Source: Pseudomonas protegens
Lineage (GTDB): Bacteria; Pseudomonadota; Gammaproteobacteria; Pseudomonadales; Pseudomonadaceae
Length of the DNA: 64,000 nt
Direction: 5' to 3'
Assembly (NCBI RefSeq): GCF_013407925.2
Contig: NZ_CP060201.1
Coordinates: forward strand, 3,472,001-3,536,000
Part shown: positions 18,308-26,792 of the stretch, one piece after another
How the letters are laid out: every line of letters starts with the position of its first letter
Numbering within the stretch: the stretch's first letter is position 1
Notes under the pieces: generated by a model
The model's input: only the letters and a program-made list of their open reading frames with translations
Told to the model about the DNA's origin: nothing
Databases searched by the model: none
Made by a program: the position numbers and the translations under genes

Positions 18308-19645
18308 ATGACTCTGCGTAAATTCGCGGGGCTAGGAGCCCTGTTGTCCCTCGTAATGCCTGGCCTGGCCTTGGCGGCAGATCCAGTGCCCCCTCCAGTG
18401 CTCAATTCCGGCGACACCGCGTGGATGCTGACCTCCACGGCCCTGGTGCTGTTCATGACCATTCCCGGGCTGGCGCTGTTCTACGGCGGCATGGTGCGTT
18501 CGAAAAACATTCTTTCCGTGATGATGCAGTGCTTCGCCATCACCGGTCTGGTCACTGTCCTGTGGTTCATCTATGGCTACAGCATGGCGTTCGATACCAC
18601 CGGGATGGAAGCTGGCGTCGTCAATCTCAATTCCTTCGTGGGCGGCTTGTCCAAGGCCTTCCTGGCGGGTATCACTCCGGCCAGCCTGACCGGCCCGACG
18701 GCGTTGTTCCCTGAGGCGGTGTTCGTCACCTTCCAGATGACCTTCGCCATCATCACGCCGGCGCTGATCGTCGGTGCCTTCGCCGAGCGGATGAAGTTCT
18801 CCGCGATGCTGATCTTCATGGGCGTCTGGTTCACCCTGGTGTACGCACCAATCGCGCACATGGTCTGGAGCGGTCCGGGTTCTTTGCTGGGCGACTGGGG
18901 CGTGCTGGACTTCGCCGGCGGCACCGTGGTCCACATCAACGCCGGTATCGCGGGCCTGGTGGCCTGTCTGGTGCTGGGCAAGCGTAAAGGCTTCCCCACC
19001 ACGCCGATGGCGCCGCACAACCTGGGCTACACCCTGATGGGCGCGGCCATGCTGTGGGTCGGTTGGTTCGGTTTCAACGCCGGTTCCGCGGCTGCCGCCA
19101 ACGGCACCGCCGGCATGGCCATGCTGGTCACGCAGATCGCCACCGCTGCCGCCGCCCTGGGCTGGATGTTTGCCGAGTGGATGACCCACGGCAAGCCAAG
19201 CGCGCTGGGCATCGCTTCGGGCGTGGTGGCCGGCCTGGTCGCCATCACTCCGGCTGCCGGCACCGTGGGCCCGATGGGCGCCCTGATCATTGGCCTGGCG
19301 GCCGGTGTGGTGTGCTTCTTCTGCGCCACCAGCCTCAAGCGCAAGCTGGGTTATGACGACTCCCTGGATGCCTTCGGCGTTCACGGCATCGGCGGTATTC
19401 TCGGAGCGATCCTCACTGGCGTGTTCGCCGCACCGTCCCTGGGCGGCTTCGGCACCGTCACCGATATCGCGGCACAGGTCTGGATCCAGGCCAAGGGCGT
19501 CGGCTTCACGGTGATCTACACCGCGATCGTGACCTTCATCATCCTCAAGGTCCTGGATGCGGTCATGGGGCTGCGTGTCACCGAGGAAGAAGAGGCGGTC
19601 GGCCTCGACCTGGCACAACACAACGAGCGTGGTTACAACCTGTAA
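18308..19645 (+). CDS. amtB: Ammonium transporter AmtB
   Basis: A 445-residue inner-membrane channel. A signal-like N-terminus (ending GLALAADP) precedes about eleven transmembrane helices. Family landmarks include DTAWMLTSTALVLFMTIPGLALFYGGMVRSKN, the pore histidine in APIAHMVWSGPGSL and the second twin histidine in DAFGVHGIGGILGAI. It conducts ammonia/ammonium for growth at low nitrogen. The cytoplasmic C-terminal tail ends GLDLAQHNERGYNL, the GlnK-contact region. Ends 10 bp before a strong terminator. Confidence 0.97.
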   Translation: MTLRKFAGLGALLSLVMPGLALAADPVPPPVLNSGDTAWMLTSTALVLFMTIPGLALFYGGMVRSKNILSVMMQCFAITGLVTVLWFIYGYSMAFDTTGMEAGVVNLNSFVGGLSKAFLAGITPASLTGPTALFPEAVFVTFQMTFAIITPALIVGAFAERMKFSAMLIFMGVWFTLVYAPIAHMVWSGPGSLLGDWGVLDFAGGTVVHINAGIAGLVACLVLGKRKGFPTTPMAPHNLGYTLMGAAMLWVGWFGFNAGSAAAANGTAGMAMLVTQIATAAAALGWMFAEWMTHGKPSALGIASGVVAGLVAITPAAGTVGPMGALIIGLAAGVVCFFCATSLKRKLGYDDSLDAFGVHGIGGILGAILTGVFAAPSLGGFGTVTDIAAQVWIQAKGVGFTVIYTAIVTFIILKVLDAVMGLRVTEEEEAVGLDLAQHNERGYNL

Positions 19646-19654
19646 TCGCGTGGG

Positions 19655-19687
19655 GAAAAAAGCCCGGCTCCGGCCGGGCATTTTTTT
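19655..19687 (+). terminator. Intrinsic terminator after amtB
   Basis: GCCCGGCTCCGGCCGGGC stem-loop preceded by an A run and followed by seven T residues. Confidence 0.92.
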
Positions 19688-19854
19688 GCCTGACGTTTGT
19701 CATTGAAAAAGGCTGAAAGGATTTTCTGACAAGCATTGGCGTGTTTGCCGTGGCGATTTCCAGCAGGACAAATGCTTACACTAAAGCAGGATTATTCGGC
19801 GCTTTGTTTTTTCACTGAGCGCGCTAGAATGCGCGCCGAAGCGTGGAGATCGGT

Positions 19855-20280
19855 ATGTGGCAGCAGACCCTGATTACCCTGCGGGCCAGGCCCCGGGGCT
19901 TTCACCTGGTGACGGACGAGTTGCTCGCCGGCCTGCCCGAGTTGAGGGCGTGTCGGGTTGGTCTGCTGCATTTGTGGCTGCAACATACCTCGGCCTCGTT
20001 GACCATCAACGAGAACGCCGATCCGGCGGTCCGGCGTGACTTCGAGCGTTTCTTCAACACCCTGGTGCCTCAAGGCATGGCCGGGTACGAACATAACGAC
20101 GAAGGCGAAGACGACCTTCCGGCGCACTTCAAGGCCAGTTTGCTAGGCTGTCAGCTGACTTTGCCGGTAGCGGCGGGGCGCTTGGCGCTAGGCACCTGGC
20201 AAGGTGTTTATCTGGGCGAGCATCGCGATCATGGCGGTGCTCGCAAAGTCCTTGCCACCCTGCAGGGTGATGGGGCATAA
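19855..20280 (+). CDS. YjbQ family protein (UPF0047)
   Basis: A 141-residue cytosolic protein. The diagnostic [19 protein letters not shown] and the later [17 protein letters not shown] stretch ([20 protein letters not shown]), then [25 protein letters not shown], identify UPF0047. Members show weak thiamine-phosphate synthase activity in E. coli, which is why databases call it a secondary thiamine-phosphate synthase; the physiological role is unclear. ATG at 19855 follows GTGGAGAT; an in-frame GTG at 19843 is less likely. Confidence 0.88.
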   Translation: MWQQTLITLRARPRGFHLVTDELLAGLPELRACRVGLLHLWLQHTSASLTINENADPAVRRDFERFFNTLVPQGMAGYEHNDEGEDDLPAHFKASLLGCQLTLPVAAGRLALGTWQGVYLGEHRDHGGARKVLATLQGDGA

Positions 20281-20382
20281 GCCGCTGAGTATCAGTGGAC
20301 GTTGATTTTTTTCCGGCGGCCTTCGACAGTCGGCGCAGCTGGGCTATAACTAATCTGCTTTTCGCAAGTCATGAGGTAGAAC

Positions 20383-20706
20383 ATGAGCGACGATGATCTG
20401 GAAAACGACGACCTCGAAGTAGGTGACGAAGACGATACCGAAGAAGGTCTTGAAGCGGCCGCCGACGATGTGGTGGAAGACGATGGCAGTGATGTTCCTG
20501 CCCCGACCGCCAAAGGCAAGGCCAAGGCTGCCGTCTCGGTAGACGAGCTGCCAAGCGTCGAAGCCAAGAACAAGGAGCGTGATGCACTGGCGCGTGCCAT
20601 GGAAGAGTTCCTGGCCCGTGGCGGTAAAGTGCAGGAAGTCGAGGCCAATGTGGTCGCCGATCCGCCCAAGAAGCCTGATAACAAGTACGGCAGCCGGCCT
20701 ATCTGA
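20383..20706 (+). CDS. sutA: SutA, RNA polymerase-associated slow-growth transcription factor
   Basis: A 107-residue protein with a very acidic, apparently disordered first third (MSDDDLENDDLEVGDEDDTEE), an Ala/Lys linker, then a conserved helix ELPSVEAKNKERDALARAMEEFLARGGKVQE and a basic/proline tail VVADPPKKPDNKYGSRPI. This matches SutA, described in P. aeruginosa as binding RNA polymerase and raising ribosomal and housekeeping transcription during slow growth. Its place beside amtB agrees with that organism. The ATG at 20383 has upstream purines (TGAGGTAGAAC). A terminator follows. Confidence 0.88.
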   Translation: MSDDDLENDDLEVGDEDDTEEGLEAAADDVVEDDGSDVPAPTAKGKAKAAVSVDELPSVEAKNKERDALARAMEEFLARGGKVQEVEANVVADPPKKPDNKYGSRPI

Positions 20707-20726
20707 GCCTCGCTACTTGCTTGCTG

Positions 20727-20755
20727 AAAAAGCCCGCCGTCGCTGCGGGCTTTTT
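20727..20755 (+). terminator. Intrinsic terminator after sutA
   Basis: AAAAGCCCGCCGTCGCTGCGGGCTTTTT-type stem-loop with A and T tracts, 20 bp after the sutA stop. Confidence 0.88.
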
Positions 20756-20800
20756 CATGGGCGCTCGTCTCGGAAACGGCCCCCGAGCGCCGGCGCTTGC

Positions 20801-20825
20801 TGGAGGAGCGAGCTTGCTCGCGAAA
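20801..20825. repeat. Single REP-like element
   Basis: TGGAGGAGCGAGCTTGCTCG and the following CGAA form the GAGCGAGCTTGCTCGCGA variant of the Pseudomonas REP hairpin. It lies just beyond the stop codon of the HAD gene, on the sutA side. Confidence 0.65.
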
Positions 20826-20833
20826 GCGCCGGT

Positions 20834-21538
20834 TCAGGCGCCGCGATGCCAGCGGGCAAGCAGCCCGGGCAGTTCAATCAGGCTGCGGATCTCGGCGTCT
20901 GGCGCGCGCTCGGCTTCCCAGGTCTTGCCGTTGGGATTGAACCAGATCGCCCGCAGGCCCGCCTGCTGGGCGCCGGCGATGTCGTCGCCGGGATGATCGC
21001 CGATATGCACGGCGGTATCGGCCGTTGCGCCACCGCGTTGCAGGGCTTCATGGAACAGCCTGGCATCCGGCTTGGCCACCCCGATGTCCTCGGCGCACAG
21101 GGCGAACTTGAAATAGTCCGCCAGGCCCAGGCGGCGCACGTCGGCATTGCCGTTGGTGACCACCCCCAGGGCGAAGTGATTGGCCAGGGCTTCCAGGGTC
21201 GGCAGTACCTCGGGAAAGATTTCCAGCTGATGCCGCGCATGGAGGAATACTTCGAAGCTCTGATCGGCCAGCTGGCTGGCTTGGCTGTGCTCGTACCCGG
21301 CCTCTTGCAGGGCATGGAACAGCACCTGGCGGCGCAGGGCGCTGATTCGGTACTTGAGGTGCGGTTGTTCGAGCAGCACGCGTTCGCGAATGCTCCACAG
21401 ATGCTCCACCGGCACGCCGCCGAGATTCGGTGCATGCTCGGTCAGCCACTGGCGCAGGGTGGCCTCGGCGCTGACGATCACCGGGGCGGTGTCCCAGAGG
21501 GTGTCGTCAAGGTCGAAGGTGATCAGTTTGATGGTCAT
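20834..21538 (-). CDS. HAD-superfamily hydrolase (YigB-like)
   Basis: A 234-residue phosphatase. Motif I is FDLDDTLWDT (nucleophile Asp9 and acid/base Asp11), motif II is VVTNGN, the Lys of motif III is in GVAKPDARLF, and motif IV is HIGDHPGDDIAGA. E. coli YigB at the same location (after xerC) dephosphorylates a flavin precursor and pyrimidine/FMN substrates, so riboflavin synthesis is a reasonable inference. Its ATG shares one base with the xerC stop codon (TAATG), showing translational coupling. Last gene of the lppL-to-HAD operon. Confidence 0.9.
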   Translation of the reverse strand: MTIKLITFDLDDTLWDTAPVIVSAEATLRQWLTEHAPNLGGVPVEHLWSIRERVLLEQPHLKYRISALRRQVLFHALQEAGYEHSQASQLADQSFEVFLHARHQLEIFPEVLPTLEALANHFALGVVTNGNADVRRLGLADYFKFALCAEDIGVAKPDARLFHEALQRGGATADTAVHIGDHPGDDIAGAQQAGLRAIWFNPNGKTWEAERAPDAEIRSLIELPGLLARWHRGA

Positions 21539-22434
21539 TACTCACCGCCTTTGTTGCGTTTGGCCCGAGGGTGGGCGCTGTCGTAGACCGCTGCCAGGTG
21601 CTGGAAGTCCAGGTGGGTGTAGATCTGTGTGGTCTTGATGTCCGAGTGCCCCAGCAGCTCCTGCACGGCGCGCAGGTCCTGGGACGATTCCAGCAGGTGG
21701 CTGGCAAAGGAATGACGCAGCATGTGCGGATGCAGGTTTTGCCCCAGCTCGCGCTCGCCGGCGGCCTTGACCCGTAGCTGGATGGCGCGCGGCCCCAGGC
21801 GCCGGCCCTTTTGGCTGACGAACAGGGCGCCGTCCGGCGGGTTGCTCAAGGCGCGCAGCGGCAGCCACAGGGCCAGGGCTTCCCGGGCCTTTTTGCCCAC
21901 GGGCAGCACGCGGGTCTTGCTGCCCTTGCCCAGGACCTGCACCAGCCCGTCCGCCAGATCCAGTTGCTCGAGGTTCAGGCTGGTCAGTTCGGAGAGACGC
22001 AGCCCGCAGGAGTAGAACAGCTCCAGGATGGCCTGGTCGCGATGGGCCAGGAAGTCATCTTCCACTGCGCCATCGAGCAATTGCAGGGCGCGATCGGTGT
22101 CCAGGGTCTTGGGCAGGCGGCGTTCGCCCTTGGGCGGCGCCAGGCCGTTGGCCGGGTCGTGATCGCACAGCCCTTCGCGGTTCAGATAGTGATAGAGCCC
22201 GCGCACCGCGGACAGCAGGCGTGCCAGGCTGCGGGACGACTGACCCTGCTGGTGCAGGCGGGCGATCATGCTGCGCAGTCCCTGGACATCCAGGTCGGTC
22301 CAGCTGCGGACCTGCTGTTTCTCGCAGAACCCCAGCACTTTGTCGAGATCGCGTCGATAGGCCTGCAGGGTATGCGGCGACACCTGGCGCTCACTGCGCA
22401 GGTGCGCGCAGTAGGCATCCAGTTGCTGCTGCAT
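21538..22434 (-). CDS. xerC: Tyrosine recombinase XerC
   Basis: A 298-residue recombinase that, with XerD, resolves chromosome dimers at dif. The N-terminal SAM-like DNA-binding domain spans about 1-95; the catalytic domain shows the first Arg in [13 protein letters not shown], the Lys in [24 protein letters not shown] (His and Arg), [16 protein letters not shown] (His and the nucleophilic Tyr). Length equals E. coli XerC. Known as sss in fluorescent pseudomonads, where it affects root colonisation and phase variation. Two bases separate its ATG from the DUF484 stop. Confidence 0.96.
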   Translation of the reverse strand: MQQQLDAYCAHLRSERQVSPHTLQAYRRDLDKVLGFCEKQQVRSWTDLDVQGLRSMIARLHQQGQSSRSLARLLSAVRGLYHYLNREGLCDHDPANGLAPPKGERRLPKTLDTDRALQLLDGAVEDDFLAHRDQAILELFYSCGLRLSELTSLNLEQLDLADGLVQVLGKGSKTRVLPVGKKAREALALWLPLRALSNPPDGALFVSQKGRRLGPRAIQLRVKAAGERELGQNLHPHMLRHSFASHLLESSQDLRAVQELLGHSDIKTTQIYTHLDFQHLAAVYDSAHPRAKRNKGGE

Positions 22435-22436
22435 GC

Positions 22437-23162
22437 TCAGCGTACCGAGCGCAGCGAGTGGGTGAAGCGCGGCAGGACCCGGCCGGTGACTTCGGCGATG
22501 TAGTTGAGGAACAGGGTGCCGACCGAGCTCTTGTAGTGCTGCGGGTCACGGCTGGCGATGGCCAGGACCCCGTGCATGCCCTGGTGCGCCAGAGCGACCA
22601 CCGCGGTGGAGCCGATCTGCTTGCGCTGTTCTTCGCCGAAGAGGAAGTCCAGCTCATGTTCGCGCAGGCTGCCGCTGACGCTCTTGCCTTCCGACAGCAG
22701 GCCGCCGATGGCGCCCTGGGCTTCGGCCGCCGAGACCCAGCGACCCACCGGCATGGCGTTGTCGCTGAACAGGATCAGGCTGACGAAGGGCACCTGGAAG
22801 TCCTGGCGCAGGCTGTCCTCGACACTCATCACCACTTCTTCCAGGCTGCTGGCGTCCATCAGCGCCAGAATCAGGCGGCGGGTCTTGTCGAACAGGCGGT
22901 CGTTGTCCCGAGCCACGTCCATCAACTGCGACAGGCGATGGCGCATCTCGATGTTGCGCTCGCGCAGGATCTTCATCTGTCGCTCCACCAGCGACACGGT
23001 ATCGCCGCGCTGGTGGGGAATGCGCAAGGCTGGAAGCAGCTCGTCGTGGTCGACGAAGAAGTCCGGATGGGCCTCCAGGTACGCAGCGACGGCGGCTGCG
23101 TCCAGGTCGGCAGAAGGTGCTGAGTCGGGCTTTGCGGCGGGAGCCTGGGGCTGATCAGTCAT
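22437..23162 (-). CDS. DUF484 family protein
   Basis: A 241-residue soluble protein. The N-terminal motif [39 protein letters not shown] is the DUF484 signature, followed by a heptad region and a GAF-like domain ([26 protein letters not shown]... and [27 protein letters not shown]). Always found between dapF and xerC in gamma-proteobacteria (E. coli yigA is a short version). Function not established; a link to XerC or cell-wall precursor supply is only positional. Confidence 0.88.
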   Translation of the reverse strand: MTDQPQAPAAKPDSAPSADLDAAAVAAYLEAHPDFFVDHDELLPALRIPHQRGDTVSLVERQMKILRERNIEMRHRLSQLMDVARDNDRLFDKTRRLILALMDASSLEEVVMSVEDSLRQDFQVPFVSLILFSDNAMPVGRWVSAAEAQGAIGGLLSEGKSVSGSLREHELDFLFGEEQRKQIGSTAVVALAHQGMHGVLAIASRDPQHYKSSVGTLFLNYIAEVTGRVLPRFTHSLRSVR

Positions 23163-23175
23163 GGGTTTCGCTCAC

Positions 23176-24006
23176 TTAAAGACGCACCTGTCCTTCGTAT
23201 ACGCGTACTGCCGGGCCGGTCATCATCACCGGTTGGCCTGGACCTGCCCATTCGATGGACAGGCGCCCGCCTGGCAGGTCGATCAATAGTGGCGAATCCA
23301 TCCACCCCTGGCTGATCGCGGCCACTGCAGCTGCGCAGGCCCCGGTGCCGCAGGCCTGGGTTTCCCCGGCGCCGCGTTCCCAGACCCGCAATTGCGCGCG
23401 CTGGCGGTCCAGCACCTGGAGAAAACCGACATTGACCCGCGCCGGGAAGCGCGGGTGATGCTCGATCTTCGGCCCCAGCTCGTGCACCGGCGCGCTGTTG
23501 ATGTCATCCACCCGCAGCACGGCGTGGGGGTTGCCCATGGACACGGCGGCCAGCTCGACCTGGAGGCCATCGACGTCCAGTGTATAGCTGTTGGCCTGGG
23601 CCGGGGCCTGGAACGGGATATCCGCCGGCACCAGGCGTGGCGCCCCCATGTTGACGCTGATCTGACCGTCGTTGCGCACGTCCAGTTCGATCACGCCGCT
23701 CTTGGTTTCGACGCGGATCTGGCGCTTGGTGGTCAGGCGCTTGTCCAGCACGAAGCGCGCGAAGCAGCGGGCACCGTTGCCGCACTGTTCCACTTCGGAG
23801 CCATCGGAGTTGAAGATCCGATAGCGGAAATCCACGTCCGGGTTGCTCGGGGCCTCGACGATCAGCAACTGATCGAAGCCGATCCCGGTGTTGCGATCAC
23901 CCCATTGTTTGGCGTGCTTGGGCAGAATATGCGCGTGCTGGCTGACCAGGTCGAGAACCATGAAGTCATTGCCCAGGCCGTGCATCTTGGTAAAACGCAG
24001 CAGCAT
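23176..24006 (-). CDS. dapF: Diaminopimelate epimerase
   Basis: A 276-residue enzyme interconverting LL- and meso-diaminopimelate for peptidoglycan and lysine. The two catalytic cysteines are visible: Cys75 in [11 protein letters not shown] and the second in [13 protein letters not shown] near residue 218. Start [19 protein letters not shown] is canonical. Sits four bases downstream of lysA, so the last two steps to lysine are co-transcribed. Confidence 0.97.
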   Translation of the reverse strand: MLLRFTKMHGLGNDFMVLDLVSQHAHILPKHAKQWGDRNTGIGFDQLLIVEAPSNPDVDFRYRIFNSDGSEVEQCGNGARCFARFVLDKRLTTKRQIRVETKSGVIELDVRNDGQISVNMGAPRLVPADIPFQAPAQANSYTLDVDGLQVELAAVSMGNPHAVLRVDDINSAPVHELGPKIEHHPRFPARVNVGFLQVLDRQRAQLRVWERGAGETQACGTGACAAAVAAISQGWMDSPLLIDLPGGRLSIEWAGPGQPVMMTGPAVRVYEGQVRL

Positions 24007-24010
24007 GGTC

Positions 24011-25258
24011 TTACTCCGGCAGCAGGCTTTCGCCAGCGAATAACTCGGCTACCGTCTCGCGGCGACGCACTTCAACAGCCTGGTCGCCATCGACCAGCAC
24101 TTCGGCGGCACGGCCGCGGGTGTTGTAGTTCGAGCTCATGACGAAACCATAGGCGCCAGCGGAATGCACCGCCAGCAGGTCGCCCTCGGCCAGGGCCAGG
24201 GCGCGTTCCTTGGCGAGGAAGTCGCCGGTTTCACAGATCGGGCCGACGATGTCGTAGGTACGGGGTTCGGCCTCTCGCGGCTGTACGGCGCTGACGTCCA
24301 TCCAGGCCTGGTACAGCGCCGGGCGGATCAGGTCGTTCATGGCGCCGTCGACGATGGCGAAATCCTTGTGTTCGGTGTGCTTGAGGTACTCGACCCGGGT
24401 CAGCAGTACACCAGCGTTGGCCACGATGAAGCGGCCCGGTTCGAACACCAGGGCCAGGTCGCGGCCATCCAGGCGTTCACGCACGGCCTTGACGTAGTCG
24501 GCGGCCAGCGGCGGCTCTTCGTCGCGATAGCGCACGCCCAGGCCACCACCCAGATCGATGTGGCGCAGGTAGATACCGCATTCACCGAGGCGGTCCACCA
24601 GTTCCAGCAACCGGTCGAGGGCGTCGATGAAGGGCTCCAGGGTGGTCAGTTGCGAGCCGATATGGCAGTCGACCCCGACGATTTCCAGGTTCGGCAGCTG
24701 CGCGGCGCGGATGTACACATCCTCGGCCGTGGCAATGTCGATGCCGAACTTGTTTTCCTTGAGTCCGGTGGAGATGTAGGGGTGGGTGCCGGCGTCGACG
24801 TCGGGGTTGACCCGCAGCGAGATCGGTGCGCGAACCCCCAGCTCGGCGGCCACCTGTTGCAGGCGCTCCAGCTCTTCGGCGGACTCGACGTTGAAGCAGT
24901 GGACGCCCACTTCCAGGGCGCGACGCATGTCGTCACGGGTCTTGCCGACACCGGAAAAGACGATCTTGTCGGCCTGGCCGCCGGCGGCCAGGACCCGCTC
25001 CAGCTCGCCCTGGGAGACGATGTCGAAACCGGCGCCCAAGCGGGCCAGGACATTCAGCACACCCAGGTTGGAGTTGGCCTTTACCGCGAAGCAGACCAGG
25101 TGCGGCATGCCGGCAAGCGCCTCGGCATAGGCCAGGTACTGGGCCTCGATATGCGCTCGGGAATAGACGTAGGTCGGCGTGCCGAAACGCTCGGCAATGG
25201 CGGACAGGGCTACGCCTTCCGCGAACAGCTCACCGTCGCGGTAGTTGAAAGCGTCCAT
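24011..25258 (-). CDS. lysA: Diaminopimelate decarboxylase
   Basis: A 415-residue PLP-dependent fold-III decarboxylase converting meso-diaminopimelate to lysine. PLP lysine is Lys60 in [13 protein letters not shown]; the phosphate-binding glycines are in [12 protein letters not shown]; the active-site Cys-x-Glu-x-Gly-Asp motif is [12 protein letters not shown]; and the C-terminal [16 protein letters not shown] is typical. Length is normal. Nine bases separate its start from the lppL stop, and four its stop from dapF. Confidence 0.97.
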   Translation of the reverse strand: MDAFNYRDGELFAEGVALSAIAERFGTPTYVYSRAHIEAQYLAYAEALAGMPHLVCFAVKANSNLGVLNVLARLGAGFDIVSQGELERVLAAGGQADKIVFSGVGKTRDDMRRALEVGVHCFNVESAEELERLQQVAAELGVRAPISLRVNPDVDAGTHPYISTGLKENKFGIDIATAEDVYIRAAQLPNLEIVGVDCHIGSQLTTLEPFIDALDRLLELVDRLGECGIYLRHIDLGGGLGVRYRDEEPPLAADYVKAVRERLDGRDLALVFEPGRFIVANAGVLLTRVEYLKHTEHKDFAIVDGAMNDLIRPALYQAWMDVSAVQPREAEPRTYDIVGPICETGDFLAKERALALAEGDLLAVHSAGAYGFVMSSNYNTRGRAAEVLVDGDQAVEVRRRETVAELFAGESLLPE

Positions 25259-25267
25259 GGTGAGCCC

Positions 25268-25420
25268 TTAGTAGGTGTCGTGCTTGTGCGACTGCGACTT
25301 GGCCTGCTCTTCAGGGGATTTGCTGTCATCAGGCAGATACAGCGGGCCTTTCTGGCCACAGGCAGTAACAAGGCAGGCAACCGCGACGAGCGCAGCAAGG
25401 GAAGAGATCAGGCGCTTCAT
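25268..25420 (-). CDS. lppL: Small lipoprotein LppL, LptM-like
   Basis: A 50-residue lipoprotein. Signal peptide MKRLISSLAALVAVACLVTAC with lipobox VTAC gives lipidated Cys21; immediately after comes the conserved GQKGPLYLP motif of the LptM (YifL) family, then a charged tail with KSQSHKHD. In E. coli LptM stabilises LptD oxidation and assembly in the lipopolysaccharide translocon; the same operon position upstream of dapF is conserved. First gene of the operon. The ATG at 25420 follows AAGGA at a good distance. Confidence 0.88.
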   Translation of the reverse strand: MKRLISSLAALVAVACLVTACGQKGPLYLPDDSKSPEEQAKSQSHKHDTY

Positions 25421-25659
25421 GGCGAAATCCTTGAGAATGCGTAAATTGCGCCCGAGTATACCGGCCACCCGGCAGCTTGCCTATGCAGCGTAACTCCCGT
25501 CCAGCGGGCCTTTGCCAGGCCCGGTTCAGGGACTTTGGATGGCTTGCGGCGCAATGGGCATCGCATTTGTCCACCTGTTCGGTATCCTTTGCATTCGCCG
25601 GGGAGCGCCCGTATCTTGCGGCGCTTGAGCGTGAGTAGACACTATCCGAGGTTCCCGCA

Positions 25660-25992
25660 ATGAGTTTGACCGAAGCCCGTTTTCATGACCTGGTGGACGC
25701 TACCCAGCAGACGCTGGAGGATATTTTCGAAGAGAGCGACCTGGACATCGACCTGGAAAACTCGGCCGGTGTGCTCACCGTCAAGTTCGACAACGGCAGC
25801 CAGGTGATCTTCAGTCGCCAGGAGCCTCTGCGCCAACTGTGGCTGGCGGCCCGATCCGGTGGTTTCCACTTCGACTACGACGAGGAAAGCGAGCGCTGGA
25901 TGTGCGACAAGAGCGAGGAGCAGTTGGGCGAGATGCTGGAACGCATCGTCTTCGAACAGGCAGACATCAAGCTTGAGTTCGAAGGGCTCTGA
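25660..25992 (+). CDS. cyaY: Iron donor protein CyaY (bacterial frataxin)
   Basis: A 110-residue frataxin that binds iron and modulates Fe-S cluster assembly at IscS. The acidic first helix (EARFHDLVDATQQTLEDIFEESDLDIDLE) is the iron-binding ridge, followed by the beta sheet with VLTVKFDNGSQVIFSRQEPLRQLWLAARSGGFHFDY. Length is usual. It diverges from lppL over 239 bp. The DUF1289 gene begins a few bases after its stop. Confidence 0.95.
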   Translation: MSLTEARFHDLVDATQQTLEDIFEESDLDIDLENSAGVLTVKFDNGSQVIFSRQEPLRQLWLAARSGGFHFDYDEESERWMCDKSEEQLGEMLERIVFEQADIKLEFEGL

Positions 25993-25996
25993 GGTC

Positions 25997-26230
25997 GTGA
26001 CCGAGCCCGCTGCGGTGCGCCCGCCCAAGCCCCTCTACAGCAACGTCAGTCCGGCGGTGAGTTCGCCGTGCATCAGCCTGTGCCGTCTCGATGAGCAGAA
26101 GGTCTGTCGCGGCTGCTTTCGTCATGTTGAGGACATTCGCGAGTGGCGCTCGGCCGATGATCAGCGCCGGCGAGTGATCTGCGCCCAGGCGTTGCTGCGC
26201 AAGCAGAGCGTGGCCGCGGAGGGACTTTAG
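25997..26230 (+). CDS. DUF1289 domain small cysteine-rich protein
   Basis: A 77-residue protein starting at GTG 25997, four bases past the cyaY stop and preceded by GAGG inside that stop region. The DUF1289 core is SPCISLCRLDEQKVCRGCFRHVEDIREW, a C-x3-C...C-x2-C set likely to bind a metal, followed by a helix with R-rich AQALLRKQ. Function unknown; the coupling to cyaY hints at iron or Fe-S chemistry, an inference. A terminator lies 80 bp downstream. Confidence 0.85.
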   Translation: MTEPAAVRPPKPLYSNVSPAVSSPCISLCRLDEQKVCRGCFRHVEDIREWRSADDQRRRVICAQALLRKQSVAAEGL

Positions 26231-26307
26231 GTTCGTACTCGTACGGTTTGTTTATTCAGTGTGCTGTGATAGTGTCCGGCTTCGCCTCGCTACATCGAGG
26301 CCGGTGA

Positions 26308-26342
26308 GAACCCCGTCTTATTTGGCGGGGTTTTGCTTTTTT
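26308..26342 (+). terminator. Terminator after cyaY-DUF1289
   Basis: AACCCCG ... CGGGGTT stem with a roughly 10-base loop, followed by TTTGCTTTTTT. Confidence 0.75.
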
Positions 26343-26372
26343 GTGCAGAAAAAATAGGAGTCAGCCAGGATC

Positions 26373-26786
26373 ATGAGTACTGCACCATCCATCATCCTTA
26401 CCCGCCTTGACGTGCAACGTCTTGAGCGCCTGATCGACAGCCTGGACGACTCGCTGCCAGGCGTCATTGCACTGCAGACCGAGTTGGATCGTGCCGAAAC
26501 GCTGGTGGGTCACGATGAAGTTCCGGCCGGTGTCGTCACCATGAATTCGCGTGTGCATTGCCGTGAAGAAAGCAGCGGCAAGGACTATCACCTGACTCTG
26601 GTCTATCCACAGGACGCCAACGCCGACGAGGGCAAGATTTCGATCCTCGCGCCAGTGGGCAGTGCCTTGCTGGGCCTGCAGGTCGGTCAATACATCGACT
26701 GGCCGGCTCCGGGCGGCAAGACCCTGAAGCTGACGCTGCTGGAAGTGGAATACCAGCCGGAAGCCGCCGGCGACTACCACCTCTGA
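26373..26786 (+). CDS. rnk: Nucleoside diphosphate kinase regulator Rnk
   Basis: A 137-residue member of the GreA/GreB C-terminal family. An N-terminal helical hairpin (TRLDVQRLERLIDSLDD...) is followed by the FKBP-like domain (VTMNSRVHCREESSGKDYHLTLVYPQDAN and ISILAPVGSALLGLQVGQYIDWPAPGGK). Rnk binds RNA polymerase without stimulating cleavage and in P. aeruginosa affects Ndk and alginate formation. Faces cyaA tail to tail. Confidence 0.93.
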   Translation: MSTAPSIILTRLDVQRLERLIDSLDDSLPGVIALQTELDRAETLVGHDEVPAGVVTMNSRVHCREESSGKDYHLTLVYPQDANADEGKISILAPVGSALLGLQVGQYIDWPAPGGKTLKLTLLEVEYQPEAAGDYHL

Positions 26787-26792
26787 TAGCGG

